Position numbers and translations under genes: made by a program
Notes under the pieces: generated by a model
Seen by the model: only the letters and a program-made list of their open reading frames with translations
Told to the model about the DNA's origin: nothing
The model's database searches: none
NCBI GenBank assembly: GCA_017436865.1
Contig: JAFSCH010000044.1
Coordinates: 1-47,318, forward strand
Source: Lachnospiraceae bacterium
GTDB taxonomy: Bacteria > Bacillota > Clostridia > Lachnospirales > Lachnospiraceae
Length of the DNA stretch: 47,318 nt
Reading direction: 5' to 3'
In this document: positions 13,804-22,001 of the stretch, piece by piece
How positions within the stretch are numbered: position 1 is the first letter of the stretch
Layout: every line of letters begins with the position of its first letter

Positions 13804-13874
13804 CAGGGGCAGTAGGAATCGAACCCACGTTAACGGTTTTGGAGACCGCTGTTCTACCGCTGAACTATGCCCCT
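13804..13874 (-). tRNA. tRNA-Trp (anticodon CCA)
   Basis: The acceptor stem AGGGGCA/TGCCCCT with discriminator G, the D arm TTCAGCGGTAGAAC, the anticodon loop CTCCAAA and the T arm with GGTTCGATTCC form a complete 71-nt tRNA. The 3' CCA is not encoded. Confidence 0.95.
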
Positions 13875-13915
13875 AGAGCTTATATTATGTAACTCAGTTC
13901 TCACTGACGAATTTT

Positions 13916-13944
13916 ATAATATCATACCCTTTGCCAAAATGCAA
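13916..13944 (-). promoter_or_regulatory. Promoter of tRNA-Trp
   Basis: On the minus strand TTGCAT (13944-13939) and TATTAT (13921-13916) are separated by 17 bp. The tRNA starts about 42 bp downstream. Confidence 0.5.
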
Positions 13945-14030
13945 GCATTATTTTTATTTTTTTATATTTTTTTCTAAAATCTTATACGCGATACTAAGCA
14001 TACACATAGTACAACAAATCACAGTACTTA

Positions 14031-14252
14031 TTACCTGTCTTTATTTGCTGCCTTTTTTAACTGATCCTGCACAATATATCTTCTTACCGTACGCTCTGTA
14101 TGAGAAAATACTGCATACATAATTTCATCAAGTTCCATCCCCTCTTCAAAGGCTTTATGAAGTGCCTCATCCATTCCACACTGTGTCAGTTCTGCATCTA
14201 ATGCTGTTGCAGCTGTATTTAACGTCGCTCTATCCTCATTAAAAATACTCAT
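14031..14252 (-). CDS. Small helical protein, unknown
   Basis: This 73-residue protein is predicted all-helical and carries no membrane segment or cysteine cluster. It has alternating acidic and basic stretches (LDAELTQCGMDEALHKAFEEGM ... TVRRYIVQDQLKKAANK). An AGAAGGTGG ribosome site precedes the ATG. It is flanked by tRNA-Trp and a SleB-type hydrolase gene on the same strand, each with its own signals. The family is not recognised. Confidence 0.55.
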   Translation of the reverse strand: MSIFNEDRATLNTAATALDAELTQCGMDEALHKAFEEGMELDEIMYAVFSHTERTVRRYIVQDQLKKAANKDR

Positions 14253-14352
14253 TGGCTTTCCACCTTCTCTGTATAGTTATGTTTTATACATTATAACAAG
14301 AACATATGCTATCGTCAATCAAAAGCCTTATTTTAAAAAAAGTGTTCAAAAA

Positions 14353-14375
14353 AAGCACCAGTTTTTCTGGTGCTT
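14353..14375 (-). terminator. Terminator of the SleB-type hydrolase gene
   Basis: AAGCACCAG and CTGGTGCTT form a perfect 9-bp stem with a 5-nt loop. A run of seven Ts follows on the minus strand. Confidence 0.9.
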
Positions 14376-14380
14376 ACAGG

Positions 14381-15025
14381 CTATGCTGCTGAAAAATACA
14401 ATTCTCCAATCTGAAATGCCTGATTGTGGAATGTATGGTAATGTGAACTTCTAAACCACAATACCTCTTCATCCACTGTGTTATTATCTAAAGCCTTTGC
14501 TACTGCTTGTTTCACACTTTCTGTAACAGGAACATTGTTAATAATTCCGTTACCCACACATGTGAACTGAGCGCTCTGCCTTACAACCCCTTCTAACGTA
14601 TTTGGAAATTTGTGTGACTCCATTCTGTTCAAAATCACACATGCAACCGTATACTGCGCTTCCGGACTTTCTCCCCTAGATTCTGCTGAAACTACTCTTT
14701 GCATAAGCAGTATCTCTTCATCCGTTAATGTTGTCTTTCTCTTTGTTGACTCTACAACATTCGCTACCAACGGCATTGATGCATCATGAAGCTGTGCTTG
14801 CTCATCTGCAATGACACGAATACTTAATTCACCTAGCATCTGAACTGCAGCCACTTCCCTTTGATTTACTCCGTTTCTCTCTACAAGCATTGCTGTTTCC
14901 TGCGTTGTATCCAGAACCTTCGCAAGTTCTCCTCTTCGAGGATCATTTTCTTGTGGATATCCCATACCGAGTGCACTAAATGTAACAGTCATCAGGGTTA
15001 CGGCTCCCACGATTCTTTTCATCAT
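14381..15025 (-). CDS. SleB/CwlJ-type cell wall hydrolase
   Basis: This 214-residue protein starts with an N-terminal signal or anchor (about residues 2-22) and a helical middle. The C-terminal hydrolase domain reads LLMQRVVSAESRGESPEAQ (with the family glutamate), then VACVILNRMESHKFPNTL, QFTCVGNG and LWFRSSHYH. SleB/CwlJ enzymes cut spore cortex or vegetative peptidoglycan. The ATG at 15025 is preferred because GGAGGT lies 10 bp upstream and an ATG further upstream (15043) falls within that ribosome site. There is no peptidoglycan-binding domain, so it resembles the short CwlJ-like or 'cell wall hydrolase' forms of Lachnospiraceae. Confidence 0.85.
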   Translation of the reverse strand: MMKRIVGAVTLMTVTFSALGMGYPQENDPRRGELAKVLDTTQETAMLVERNGVNQREVAAVQMLGELSIRVIADEQAQLHDASMPLVANVVESTKRKTTLTDEEILLMQRVVSAESRGESPEAQYTVACVILNRMESHKFPNTLEGVVRQSAQFTCVGNGIINNVPVTESVKQAVAKALDNNTVDEEVLWFRSSHYHTFHNQAFQIGELYFSAA

Positions 15026-15043
15026 ATTACTTGTTACCTCCAT

Positions 15044-15410
15044 CTACCAATTATGCTTTGCACAACTGATGGCCCAAAGCCTCTGTTTCATTAACGCCTA
15101 CTTTCACTAATCCATCGATAATAAATCATGAATTAAACATTTTTGAAATCATCGCTTAATAAAGTAGTAATATTTTCGAATACAAGAACCTATTATAACA
15201 ATGACTGCATAAAAATCAACCCATTTTTTTGTACTTATTCAAATGCAACGTCAGTTATTTTATGCTATTTCATTTTTTTGTCACTCTTTTTATATTTTTT
15301 TCTATTTTTTTCGCATTAAACACACTTGAATCTCACACAATTAACACTTATGTGGAGCCCTATTGGTAAGAACAAAACAACTTCTTTTCGTTACTTTATA
15401 TAGCTCCATA
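15044..15410. other. AT-rich intergenic region without a gene
   Basis: This ~370-bp gap holds the promoter of the SleB-type gene (15192-15219) and several T-runs. GGAGC (near 15355) and GCTCC (near 15405) could pair as a loose terminator for the aminopeptidase gene. No coding sequence or RNA gene was found. Confidence 0.5.
15192..15219 (-). promoter_or_regulatory. Promoter of the SleB-type hydrolase gene
   Basis: On the minus strand TTGATT (15219-15214) and a perfect TATAAT (15197-15192) are 16 bp apart, leaving a leader of about 160 nt. Confidence 0.6.
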
Positions 15411-16706
15411 TTACTTAAAAAATGTGTCCACAAGCCGTATCAAATATTCCATATCCTTCACTCCTGCTGTTTCATATGCTGAATGCATTGCTAATTGAGG
15501 TAACCCAATATCCGCTGCAGGCATAGACACCTGTGCCATTGCCAAATTCCCCAAGGTAGAACCACCTGCAATATCAGAGCGATTTGCATAGGTCTGAATT
15601 GGCACTTCACATTTCTCGCACAAAAGCTTTACATACGCTGCTGAATACGCATCAGTTGCATATTTCTGGCTTCCATGATATTTCAAAACAATTCCTTTAT
15701 TCAAAAATGGTTTATTTGTGGGATCTGCTTTGCCTGATTGATTCGGATGACAAGCATGTGCATTATCTGCACTCAGTAAAAAACTTCCCGCTATCCATGT
15801 ACGTAAAACCGCTGAAGAAATCCCTAATCCTTCTGCAATATTATCCAAAGTATCTCTTAATAACGTAGAATCTGCACCCTGTCTAGTCAAACTTCCTACT
15901 TCTTCGTTATCAAAAATTGCATAAACATTGATATCATTCTCTGGTGTTGCCTTTAAAAATGCCTTTAACCCTCCATAAACACACCCCAAATCATCATATC
16001 TTGGTGCCATTATAAATTCTTGTTCAACACCTGCAATAACTGTCTTTTCACAATTTTCTACGAACAAATCACTACCAAGAATGTCTTCCTCCTGAATTTG
16101 TTTTCCCAAATCCTTGCTTAGCGCATCCGCTACCATTCCTTTCAGAGTCTTATACCCTTCTTCCTTTTTCATCATATAAAGAGGTAACATGTCAATCTGC
16201 GGATTTAGTACAACTCCACTATTCACATCCCGATTCATATGAATTGCTAGATTAGGAATCATACAAATATTATCTGCCAGTTTAACCGGATAAGAAACAA
16301 TCTCATTTTCTTTTGCAAGACATACGCGCCCAGCTATTGTAAGAGGTCTGTCCATCCATGTAGAAAGTATCATTCCTCCATATTTTTCCGTATTCCATAC
16401 AACATAGTTTCCTTCTCTTTCCATTTCCGGGCTTTCCTTTACTTTAAAAGCTGGCGAATCTGTATGTGCAGCAAATATATGAAATCCTTTTATTTCTGTA
16501 ATCTTACAATCAGGTACACGAAAAGCCATAAGAGATGAATCATTTCGAATCAAATAATAAGACTTTCCTACCTCCAGCTTCCATATTATTTTCTCACTTA
16601 ACTTTTCAAATCCATGACTTTTTAGTTGTTTTTCGACTTCATATACTGCATGATAACTAGTCAAACTATTATCTATAAATTGCATCATTTCTTGCATTTC
16701 CTGCAT
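15411..16706 (-). CDS. M18-family aminopeptidase
   Basis: M18 enzymes are cytoplasmic dinuclear-zinc aminopeptidases that release N-terminal, often acidic, residues. Motifs seen are AAHTDSPAFKVK (first metal His and Asp), FDNEEVGSLTRQGADS (catalytic Glu-Glu), LSADNAHACHPN, and near the end a final metal-site histidine in AMHSAYE. The protein is about 431 residues, as expected for the family. The start is uncertain: ATGs at 16718, 16706 and 16688 are in frame, and 16706 best matches the family's usual N-terminus (QEMMQFIDNSLTSYHAV). It is a stand-alone gene. Confidence 0.9.
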   Translation of the reverse strand: MQEMQEMMQFIDNSLTSYHAVYEVEKQLKSHGFEKLSEKIIWKLEVGKSYYLIRNDSSLMAFRVPDCKITEIKGFHIFAAHTDSPAFKVKESPEMEREGNYVVWNTEKYGGMILSTWMDRPLTIAGRVCLAKENEIVSYPVKLADNICMIPNLAIHMNRDVNSGVVLNPQIDMLPLYMMKKEEGYKTLKGMVADALSKDLGKQIQEEDILGSDLFVENCEKTVIAGVEQEFIMAPRYDDLGCVYGGLKAFLKATPENDINVYAIFDNEEVGSLTRQGADSTLLRDTLDNIAEGLGISSAVLRTWIAGSFLLSADNAHACHPNQSGKADPTNKPFLNKGIVLKYHGSQKYATDAYSAAYVKLLCEKCEVPIQTYANRSDIAGGSTLGNLAMAQVSMPAADIGLPQLAMHSAYETAGVKDMEYLIRLVDTFFK

Positions 16707-16902
16707 ATTAATAATCATACCTTTCCAAAGCCTGCAAACTTTAGTCCGCAGGCACAATATTTGCATTACAAACTTTGTTTGTATGTGAAAAATTTATTTT
16801 TCACACTACACACCTCAGTTCATTCATTCTTTCATTTCCTTCACTTTTCATGCATGCATATTGTATACAATAACATACGTTTTATGTGAATCATCTGTTA
16901 TT

Positions 16903-18276
16903 TTATATTAAATCTATTGCTTCTCCTATACCTGATATTCCAATCATTCGAATCCCTTGGACAGGCTCTAACCCTTCCATCGAAACCTTTGGTAATACAA
17001 CTGTTTCATAGCCAAGTTTCTTTGCTTCTAATACTCTTTGTTCTGCCTGACTAACAGCTCTTACTTCACCACTTAATCCAACTTCTCCAAAACAAATTGT
17101 TTTTTCATCTATCGGACGGTTTTTAAAACTAGATACAATTGCAAGTATAATTCCTAAATCTAACGCCGGTTCATTGATTTTCATACCACCTGCAATATTG
17201 ACATAAGCATCACAGTCACCAATCTGCATACCTGCTCTCTTTTCCAAAACAGCCATCAACAGATTTACTCTATTAAAATCCGTTCCTGTTGTCTGTCTTC
17301 TTGGAATACCAAAGTTTGTTCTACACACGAGAGCCTGTATTTCAATTAAGATTGGTCTTGTTCCTTCTACGGAGCAAACAACAACAGATCCACTCGCTCC
17401 AATTGGTTTTCCATTCAGCATAAATTCTGATGGATTTGCGACCTCTACCAAGCCTTCTTTGCGCATTTCAAAGACACCAATTTCATTGGTAGAGCCAAAT
17501 CGATTCTTCACGCCTCTAAGAATTCGATAGGAAGCATGCCTATCTCCTTCAAAATACAATACAGTGTCAACCATATGCTCAAGCACTCTTGGTCCAGCCA
17601 CGGTACCTTCCTTCGTTACATGCCCTACAATAAAAATAGATATTCCCAATCCTTTGGCAAGCTGCATAAACACATTGGTGGCTTCTCTTACTTGCGACAC
17701 ACTTCCTGGTGCAGAACTAACCTCCTCTTGGTACATCGTCTGTATAGAATCAATAATTACAACTTCCGGTGCTGTCCGTTTTATTGCTTCTTCTATAAGT
17801 CCAAGATTTGTTTCACATAAAAGCAGCATATTTTCCTTAAATTCACCTATTCGATTCGCCCGAAGCTTTATCTGTTTTAAAGACTCTTCTCCCGATATAT
17901 ATAGTACCTTGTGTCCTGAACCTGATAGATTTCTGCACACTTGCAATAGAAGAGTCGATTTTACTATCCCTGGGTCTCCTCCTACTAATGTCAGAGAACC
18001 TTGTATAATACCACCACCAAGCACTCTGTCCAATTCCTCAATCTTAGTTGAAATCCGATCACTTTCCTCCATAGAAATGGAACTGATTTCTACCGGTTTC
18101 GGTGCATCCTTGTGCGCAATCGTCTTTGCACTGCCTCCCATTCCACTTCCAGTTACACTTACTTTTTCTTCTACAAGAGTATTCCACTGTTTACATCCCG
18201 GACATTGCCCCATCCATTTTGATGTTTCATAACCACATTCCTGACAGAAAAATACTGTTGTTACTTTTTTGGCCAT
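16903..18276 (-). CDS. radA: DNA repair protein RadA, with altered Walker A motif
   Basis: RadA is a hexameric RecA-like helicase that helps recombination intermediates branch-migrate. The 457-residue protein has the N-terminal zinc finger CQECG...CPGC (residues 11-28), the RecA core, the RadA-specific KNRFG (in RGVKNRFGSTNEIG), and a C-terminal Lon-like domain. The Walker A motif reads GGDPGIVKST (99-108): the glycine normally before the lysine is Val105 (codon at 17964-17962). That residue is nearly invariant in P-loops, so ATP binding may be affected. The ATG at 18276 has GGAG 8 bp upstream; a GTG or ATG nine codons earlier is less likely. Confidence 0.95.
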   Translation of the reverse strand: MAKKVTTVFFCQECGYETSKWMGQCPGCKQWNTLVEEKVSVTGSGMGGSAKTIAHKDAPKPVEISSISMEESDRISTKIEELDRVLGGGIIQGSLTLVGGDPGIVKSTLLLQVCRNLSGSGHKVLYISGEESLKQIKLRANRIGEFKENMLLLCETNLGLIEEAIKRTAPEVVIIDSIQTMYQEEVSSAPGSVSQVREATNVFMQLAKGLGISIFIVGHVTKEGTVAGPRVLEHMVDTVLYFEGDRHASYRILRGVKNRFGSTNEIGVFEMRKEGLVEVANPSEFMLNGKPIGASGSVVVCSVEGTRPILIEIQALVCRTNFGIPRRQTTGTDFNRVNLLMAVLEKRAGMQIGDCDAYVNIAGGMKINEPALDLGIILAIVSSFKNRPIDEKTICFGEVGLSGEVRAVSQAEQRVLEAKKLGYETVVLPKVSMEGLEPVQGIRMIGISGIGEAIDLI

Positions 18277-18299
18277 ATTCTTATCTCCAGCATCACTCA

Positions 18300-18364
18300 A
18301 AGAATTTGCTCCGCAAATTCTTTATTAACTACCACTACGCTACTGCAATTTACTATTACATAAA
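18300..18364 (-). repeat. Dispersed intergenic repeat, copy B
   Basis: This copy matches copy A (8591-8655) at 58 of 65 positions without gaps. It has the hairpin AAGAATTTGC/GCAAATTCTT and the CCACTACG block. It fills the gap between a terminator-like hairpin and the radA start, so it would lie in or next to the radA leader. Confidence 0.7.
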
Positions 18365-18366
18365 GT

Positions 18367-18395
18367 GAATGCCTTCTCTATTCGAGAAGGCATTC
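18367..18395 (-). terminator. Hairpin downstream of the 138-residue protein gene
   Basis: GAATGCCTTCTC and GAGAAGGCATTC form a perfect 12-bp stem with a 5-nt loop. The T-tract is weak, so it may be a stability hairpin or a weak terminator. Confidence 0.6.
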
Positions 18396-18415
18396 CTACT
18401 TACATTCTTATATTT

Positions 18416-18832
18416 TTACGCCTGTTTTACCAGCTTTACCTCAACCTCTCCTATGCCTTCCAACTCTACGCTAAGATTCAGCTTTCCAGAAAGATTTGTT
18501 TTCATTGTACCGATGCTTTCACCAGCTACAACTACCTGATATTCGGAGTCGTCCTCAAGACCGATAGTAATTTGAGCATCCTGCTCTCCTTCTACCGTAA
18601 ATGAAACGCCCTCTGCACTCTCACTAAAATTGAGAACAGAAGTCCCCGGAACAGATTCATATAAAAATAATCCATTCTTCTCCAGCTTAGTCATAGCATG
18701 AAAGGTTTTCACCTTATACATATCTCCTTCATGCTCATAATCTTCTTTCTTAGCCTTCTGTGCTAACTGATGATTTCCAAAGCTGATTGTTCCATTGCTC
18801 TCGGAGCGTAGTAATTCTTCAACTACTGCCAT
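18416..18832 (-). CDS. Conserved small beta-rich protein, function unknown
   Basis: The ATG at 18832 (MAVVEELLRSESNG) is preferred to an upstream ATG because AGGAGG lies 9 bp before it. The 138-residue protein is predicted mostly beta, with GTISFGNHQL near the N-terminus, EGDMYKVKTFHAMTKLEKNG in the middle and a C-terminal domain rich in Val/Glu strands. It has no signal peptide, membrane segment or catalytic motif. I recall similar Lachnospiraceae proteins carrying the label endosialidase, but nothing in this sequence supports enzyme activity. It lies between clpC and radA but with its own signals. Confidence 0.65.
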   Translation of the reverse strand: MAVVEELLRSESNGTISFGNHQLAQKAKKEDYEHEGDMYKVKTFHAMTKLEKNGLFLYESVPGTSVLNFSESAEGVSFTVEGEQDAQITIGLEDDSEYQVVVAGESIGTMKTNLSGKLNLSVELEGIGEVEVKLVKQA

Positions 18833-18982
18833 TTCTTTCGTCCTCCTAAAAACTCTATTGTAATTCTCTTTATGCAATTGTTATTCGTTTAGAGCTAAGC
18901 ATATTGCTCTAAAAATCTCAAAATTATTATGAGATTATCTACAGTATATACTAATTTATACTCTTTTTCCACTGTAAAATAT

Positions 18983-21430
18983 TTAATTTTTGACAGTAAA
19001 TGTTATCTTTTCATTCTTAACGCCTGCCTGTACCGTATCACCGCGTTTTACTCTGCCTTCCAAAATTGCTGTTGCAAGTTCATCTTCTACCACATTCTGT
19101 ACCGCACGTTTCAGTGGTCTTGCTCCCATCTTCAGATCCGAATATTTCTTAACAAGATGTTCTTTTAAGGAATTCGTAAATGTTAATTCAATCTCCATCT
19201 GTGTTCTACAACGGTCACAAAGATTCTTTGACAATAACGTTATAATTTGCTTCATATCTTTTTCTGTTAATGGATGGAACACCATAATTTCATCAATTCG
19301 ATTAATAAATTCCGGCTTAAATAATCTCTTTACTTCTTCCATAACATTAGATTTCATCTTATTATAATCTGCTGTTTCATCCTTTTTTGATGCAAATCCA
19401 AGATTCTTTGGATCAATAATCCTCTGAGCTCCTGCATTTGATGTCATAATCAAAACAGTATTTTTAAAGCTGACCTTACGTCCTTTGGAATCTGTAATGT
19501 GTCCATCATCCAATACCTGCAATAGCATATTAAATACATCAGGATGAGCCTTTTCAATCTCATCAAAAAGTACAACAGAGTATGGATTTCGTCTTACCTT
19601 TTCGCTTAACTGTCCACCTTCCTCAAATCCAACATATCCTGGCGGTGAACCAATCATCTTAGATACTGAATGCGACTCCATATATTCAGACATATCTACA
19701 CGAATCAACGCATTTTCAGAGCCAAACATAGCCTCTGCCAATGCCTTTGAAAGCTCTGTCTTACCTACACCGGTTGGTCCTAAGAAAAGGAAGGAACCAA
19801 TTGGTCTGTTTGGATCCTGTAATCCTACACGACCACGCTTCATAGCCCTTGCAACAGCACTTACTGCCTCTTCCTGACCAATCACACGTTTGTGCAAGAT
19901 AGACTCCAGCTTCAACAGCTTTTCACTTTCCTTTTGTGCCAATTTCTGCACTGGAATCTTGGTCCAGTTTGATACCACATCTGCAATATCATTTTCTGTT
20001 ACAATCAGATTCTTTTCTGCCTGTGTTTTTTCATATTTACTTACAGCCTTCTGATATTTCTTAATCAAAGCCTCCTGATTCTGTCTAATCTCTGCTGCCT
20101 GTGTAAATGCTTCTATACGAATAGAACGCTCAATCTGAAGCTCTTGTTTCTTAATCTCGTCAGACATTGTTTTCAGGTTCTCAGGAACCTTCATATTTTT
20201 AAGACGAATGGCCGCTGCCGCCTCATCAATCAAATCAATTGCCTTATCCGGAAGATTTCTATCATTAATATAACGATCCGAGAACTTTACTGCCGCCTCT
20301 ATCGCTTCCGGTGTAATGGTAACCTTATGATGCTCTTCATATTTATAAGCAACTCCTTGCAGGATTCCTATTGCCTCTTCTACAGAAGGCTCTTCCACCG
20401 ATACTGGTTGGAAACGTCTCTCAAGAGCCGCATCCTTTTCAATATATTTACGATATTCAGCGATGGTAGTTGCACCAATCAATTGAATCTCGCCTCTTGA
20501 CAAAGAAGGCTTTAATATGTTGGATGCATCAATAGCTCCTTCTGCTCCACCTGCTCCAATCAAAGTGTGAAGTTCATCCAAAAACAGATAAATATTACCT
20601 GCGTCAATAACCTCTCTGATTACCTTCTTAATTCTCTCCTCAAACTCACCACGGTACTTAGAACCAGCTACCATACCGGATAAATCCAATGTAACTACTC
20701 TTTTATTCTTCACTGTATCTGGTACATCACCATTTACAATACGAAGCGCCAAACCTTCTGCAATTGCAGTTTTTCCTACCCCCGGTTCCCCAATAAGACA
20801 TGGATTATTCTTCGTTCTTCTCGAAAGAATCTGCACTACTCGCATGATTTCTGTTTCCCTTCCAATAACAGGATCCAGTTTTCCTTCACGCGCCAATGCT
20901 GTCAAATCTCTACTATATTGATTCAGGGTTGCCGTTGTTCCTTCTTTTTTCTTCTTATTTCGATTCTTGGTCAAATCATCCTTATGCTGAGTTGCATCTT
21001 CTCCCATTGCAATCAATGTATCCATATACAACTTCTGTATATTAATACCAATTGTATTTAGCAATCTAAGACCTACATTCTCCCCCTCACGAATAATAGC
21101 CAACAAGATATGCTCTGTTCCCGTCATGGAACTATGATATTTTTCTGCTAACCGATGACTATCTTCTAAAATCTTTGTAGCTCTTGGCGAATAACCATCT
21201 CTTTCTTCTATCGCCAGATTCCCCTCCGGTGCAATGAGATCTTTAATCATACTGTTTAGTTGAATTTCATCTACACCATTTTCTAACAATACCTTTGCTG
21301 CAACGCCTGTTCTTTCTTTTGCCAGACCTACGAGCAAATGCTCGCTACCTACATAATTCTGATGCAGATCCTTTGCTGCTTTCGTTGCTAATTGCAACGC
21401 AGATTTTGCCTTATCTGTAAATTGCATCAT
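18983..21430 (-). CDS. clpC: ClpC-type AAA+ unfoldase
   Basis: ClpC unfolds proteins and feeds them to ClpP. The 815-residue protein has two Clp-N repeats (about residues 1-145), a first AAA+ module with GEPGVGKT (214-221) and FLDEL, a coiled-coil middle (about 405-470), and a second AAA+ module with GPTGVGKT and FDEIEKAHPD. A ClpB-D2-small domain lies at the C-terminus. The short middle domain makes it ClpC, not ClpB. Its ATG overlaps the GntR stop and the ribosome site GGAGG lies in the GntR end. The usual partners ctsR, mcsA and mcsB are absent here; a GntR regulator takes their place. Confidence 0.95.
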   Translation of the reverse strand: MMQFTDKAKSALQLATKAAKDLHQNYVGSEHLLVGLAKERTGVAAKVLLENGVDEIQLNSMIKDLIAPEGNLAIEERDGYSPRATKILEDSHRLAEKYHSSMTGTEHILLAIIREGENVGLRLLNTIGINIQKLYMDTLIAMGEDATQHKDDLTKNRNKKKKEGTTATLNQYSRDLTALAREGKLDPVIGRETEIMRVVQILSRRTKNNPCLIGEPGVGKTAIAEGLALRIVNGDVPDTVKNKRVVTLDLSGMVAGSKYRGEFEERIKKVIREVIDAGNIYLFLDELHTLIGAGGAEGAIDASNILKPSLSRGEIQLIGATTIAEYRKYIEKDAALERRFQPVSVEEPSVEEAIGILQGVAYKYEEHHKVTITPEAIEAAVKFSDRYINDRNLPDKAIDLIDEAAAAIRLKNMKVPENLKTMSDEIKKQELQIERSIRIEAFTQAAEIRQNQEALIKKYQKAVSKYEKTQAEKNLIVTENDIADVVSNWTKIPVQKLAQKESEKLLKLESILHKRVIGQEEAVSAVARAMKRGRVGLQDPNRPIGSFLFLGPTGVGKTELSKALAEAMFGSENALIRVDMSEYMESHSVSKMIGSPPGYVGFEEGGQLSEKVRRNPYSVVLFDEIEKAHPDVFNMLLQVLDDGHITDSKGRKVSFKNTVLIMTSNAGAQRIIDPKNLGFASKKDETADYNKMKSNVMEEVKRLFKPEFINRIDEIMVFHPLTEKDMKQIITLLSKNLCDRCRTQMEIELTFTNSLKEHLVKKYSDLKMGARPLKRAVQNVVEDELATAILEGRVKRGDTVQAGVKNEKITFTVKN

Positions 21431-21813
21431 TTCATGCCTCCGTTACCATCATAATTTTGATAAATTTCATCAATTAATGCATGTACCTCTTCCCGCGAAA
21501 TTCTTTTACATCTACTCTTAGCAAGCAATACCTGCATATCCTTTTTCAGCTCTTCCATAGCCTGCAGCTTGTCAATATCAATGGCAATCACTGCACCCCT
21601 TCTACGGTCAACCTTTACAAAGCCCTCTTGCCGCAGAACGGAATAAGCCTTATTTACTGTATGCATATTAATTCCTATGGTATCTGCAAGCTGTCTCACA
21701 GAAGGAAGTGTATCTCCTTCCTGATATTGAGACGTAGCAATTCCGATTATAATCTGATTCCTTAGCTGTAGATACAATGCCTCATCACTATTAAAATCAA
21801 TCTTGATATACAT
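21427..21813 (-). CDS. GntR/YtrA-type regulator coupled to clpC
   Basis: This 128-residue protein has a GntR winged helix (LQLRNQIIIGIATSQYQEGDTLPSVRQLADTIGINMHTVNKAYSVL...) and a short helical tail, as in the YtrA subfamily, whose regulators dimerise through that tail. The ATG at 21813 (MYIKIDFNS) fits the family start and has AAAGGCACGG 7 bp upstream. Its stop overlaps the clpC ATG, so the two are translationally coupled. It may therefore control clpC, in the position held by ctsR in Bacillus; this is inference. Confidence 0.85.
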   Translation of the reverse strand: MYIKIDFNSDEALYLQLRNQIIIGIATSQYQEGDTLPSVRQLADTIGINMHTVNKAYSVLRQEGFVKVDRRRGAVIAIDIDKLQAMEELKKDMQVLLAKSRCKRISREEVHALIDEIYQNYDGNGGMK

Positions 21814-21905
21814 GTTATAACCGTGCCTTTCCTTTATCTGTATCGGGCTGTTATATAAATTGTAGCACACACATATATGGTACACAAGTTAAAGATTTAT
21901 AAATA

Positions 21906-21925
21906 GTGCGTGCCAGCGCACGCAC
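21906..21925. repeat. GC-rich inverted repeat upstream of the GntR-clpC operon
   Basis: GTGCGTG and CACGCAC form a 7-bp inverted repeat with a 6-nt loop. A palindrome GCAAGAATTTCTTGC lies at about 21930-21945. Both lie between the terminator of the SH3 gene and the regulator gene and could be binding sites. Confidence 0.4.
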
Positions 21926-21949
21926 TTTGGCAAGAATTTCTTGCGAAAC

Positions 21950-21989
21950 AAAAGAGGAACACACTTTTGCAAAAGTGTGTTCCTCTTTT
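21950..21989 (-). terminator. Terminator of the acidic SH3-domain protein gene
   Basis: A near-perfect palindrome pairs AAAAGAGGAACACACTTTT with its complement around a 2-nt centre, about 19 bp of stem. It is followed by tttt-rich DNA on the minus strand. Confidence 0.8.
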
Positions 21990-22001
21990 GTATTTTATCG
22001 C

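Noticed and set aside
13688-13876. Plus-strand frame of about 62 codons.
   Set aside because: It runs through tRNA-Trp and its terminator.
17564-18232. Long open frame on the plus strand opposite radA.
   Set aside because: It is the antisense shadow of radA, has no ribosome site and no recognisable domain.
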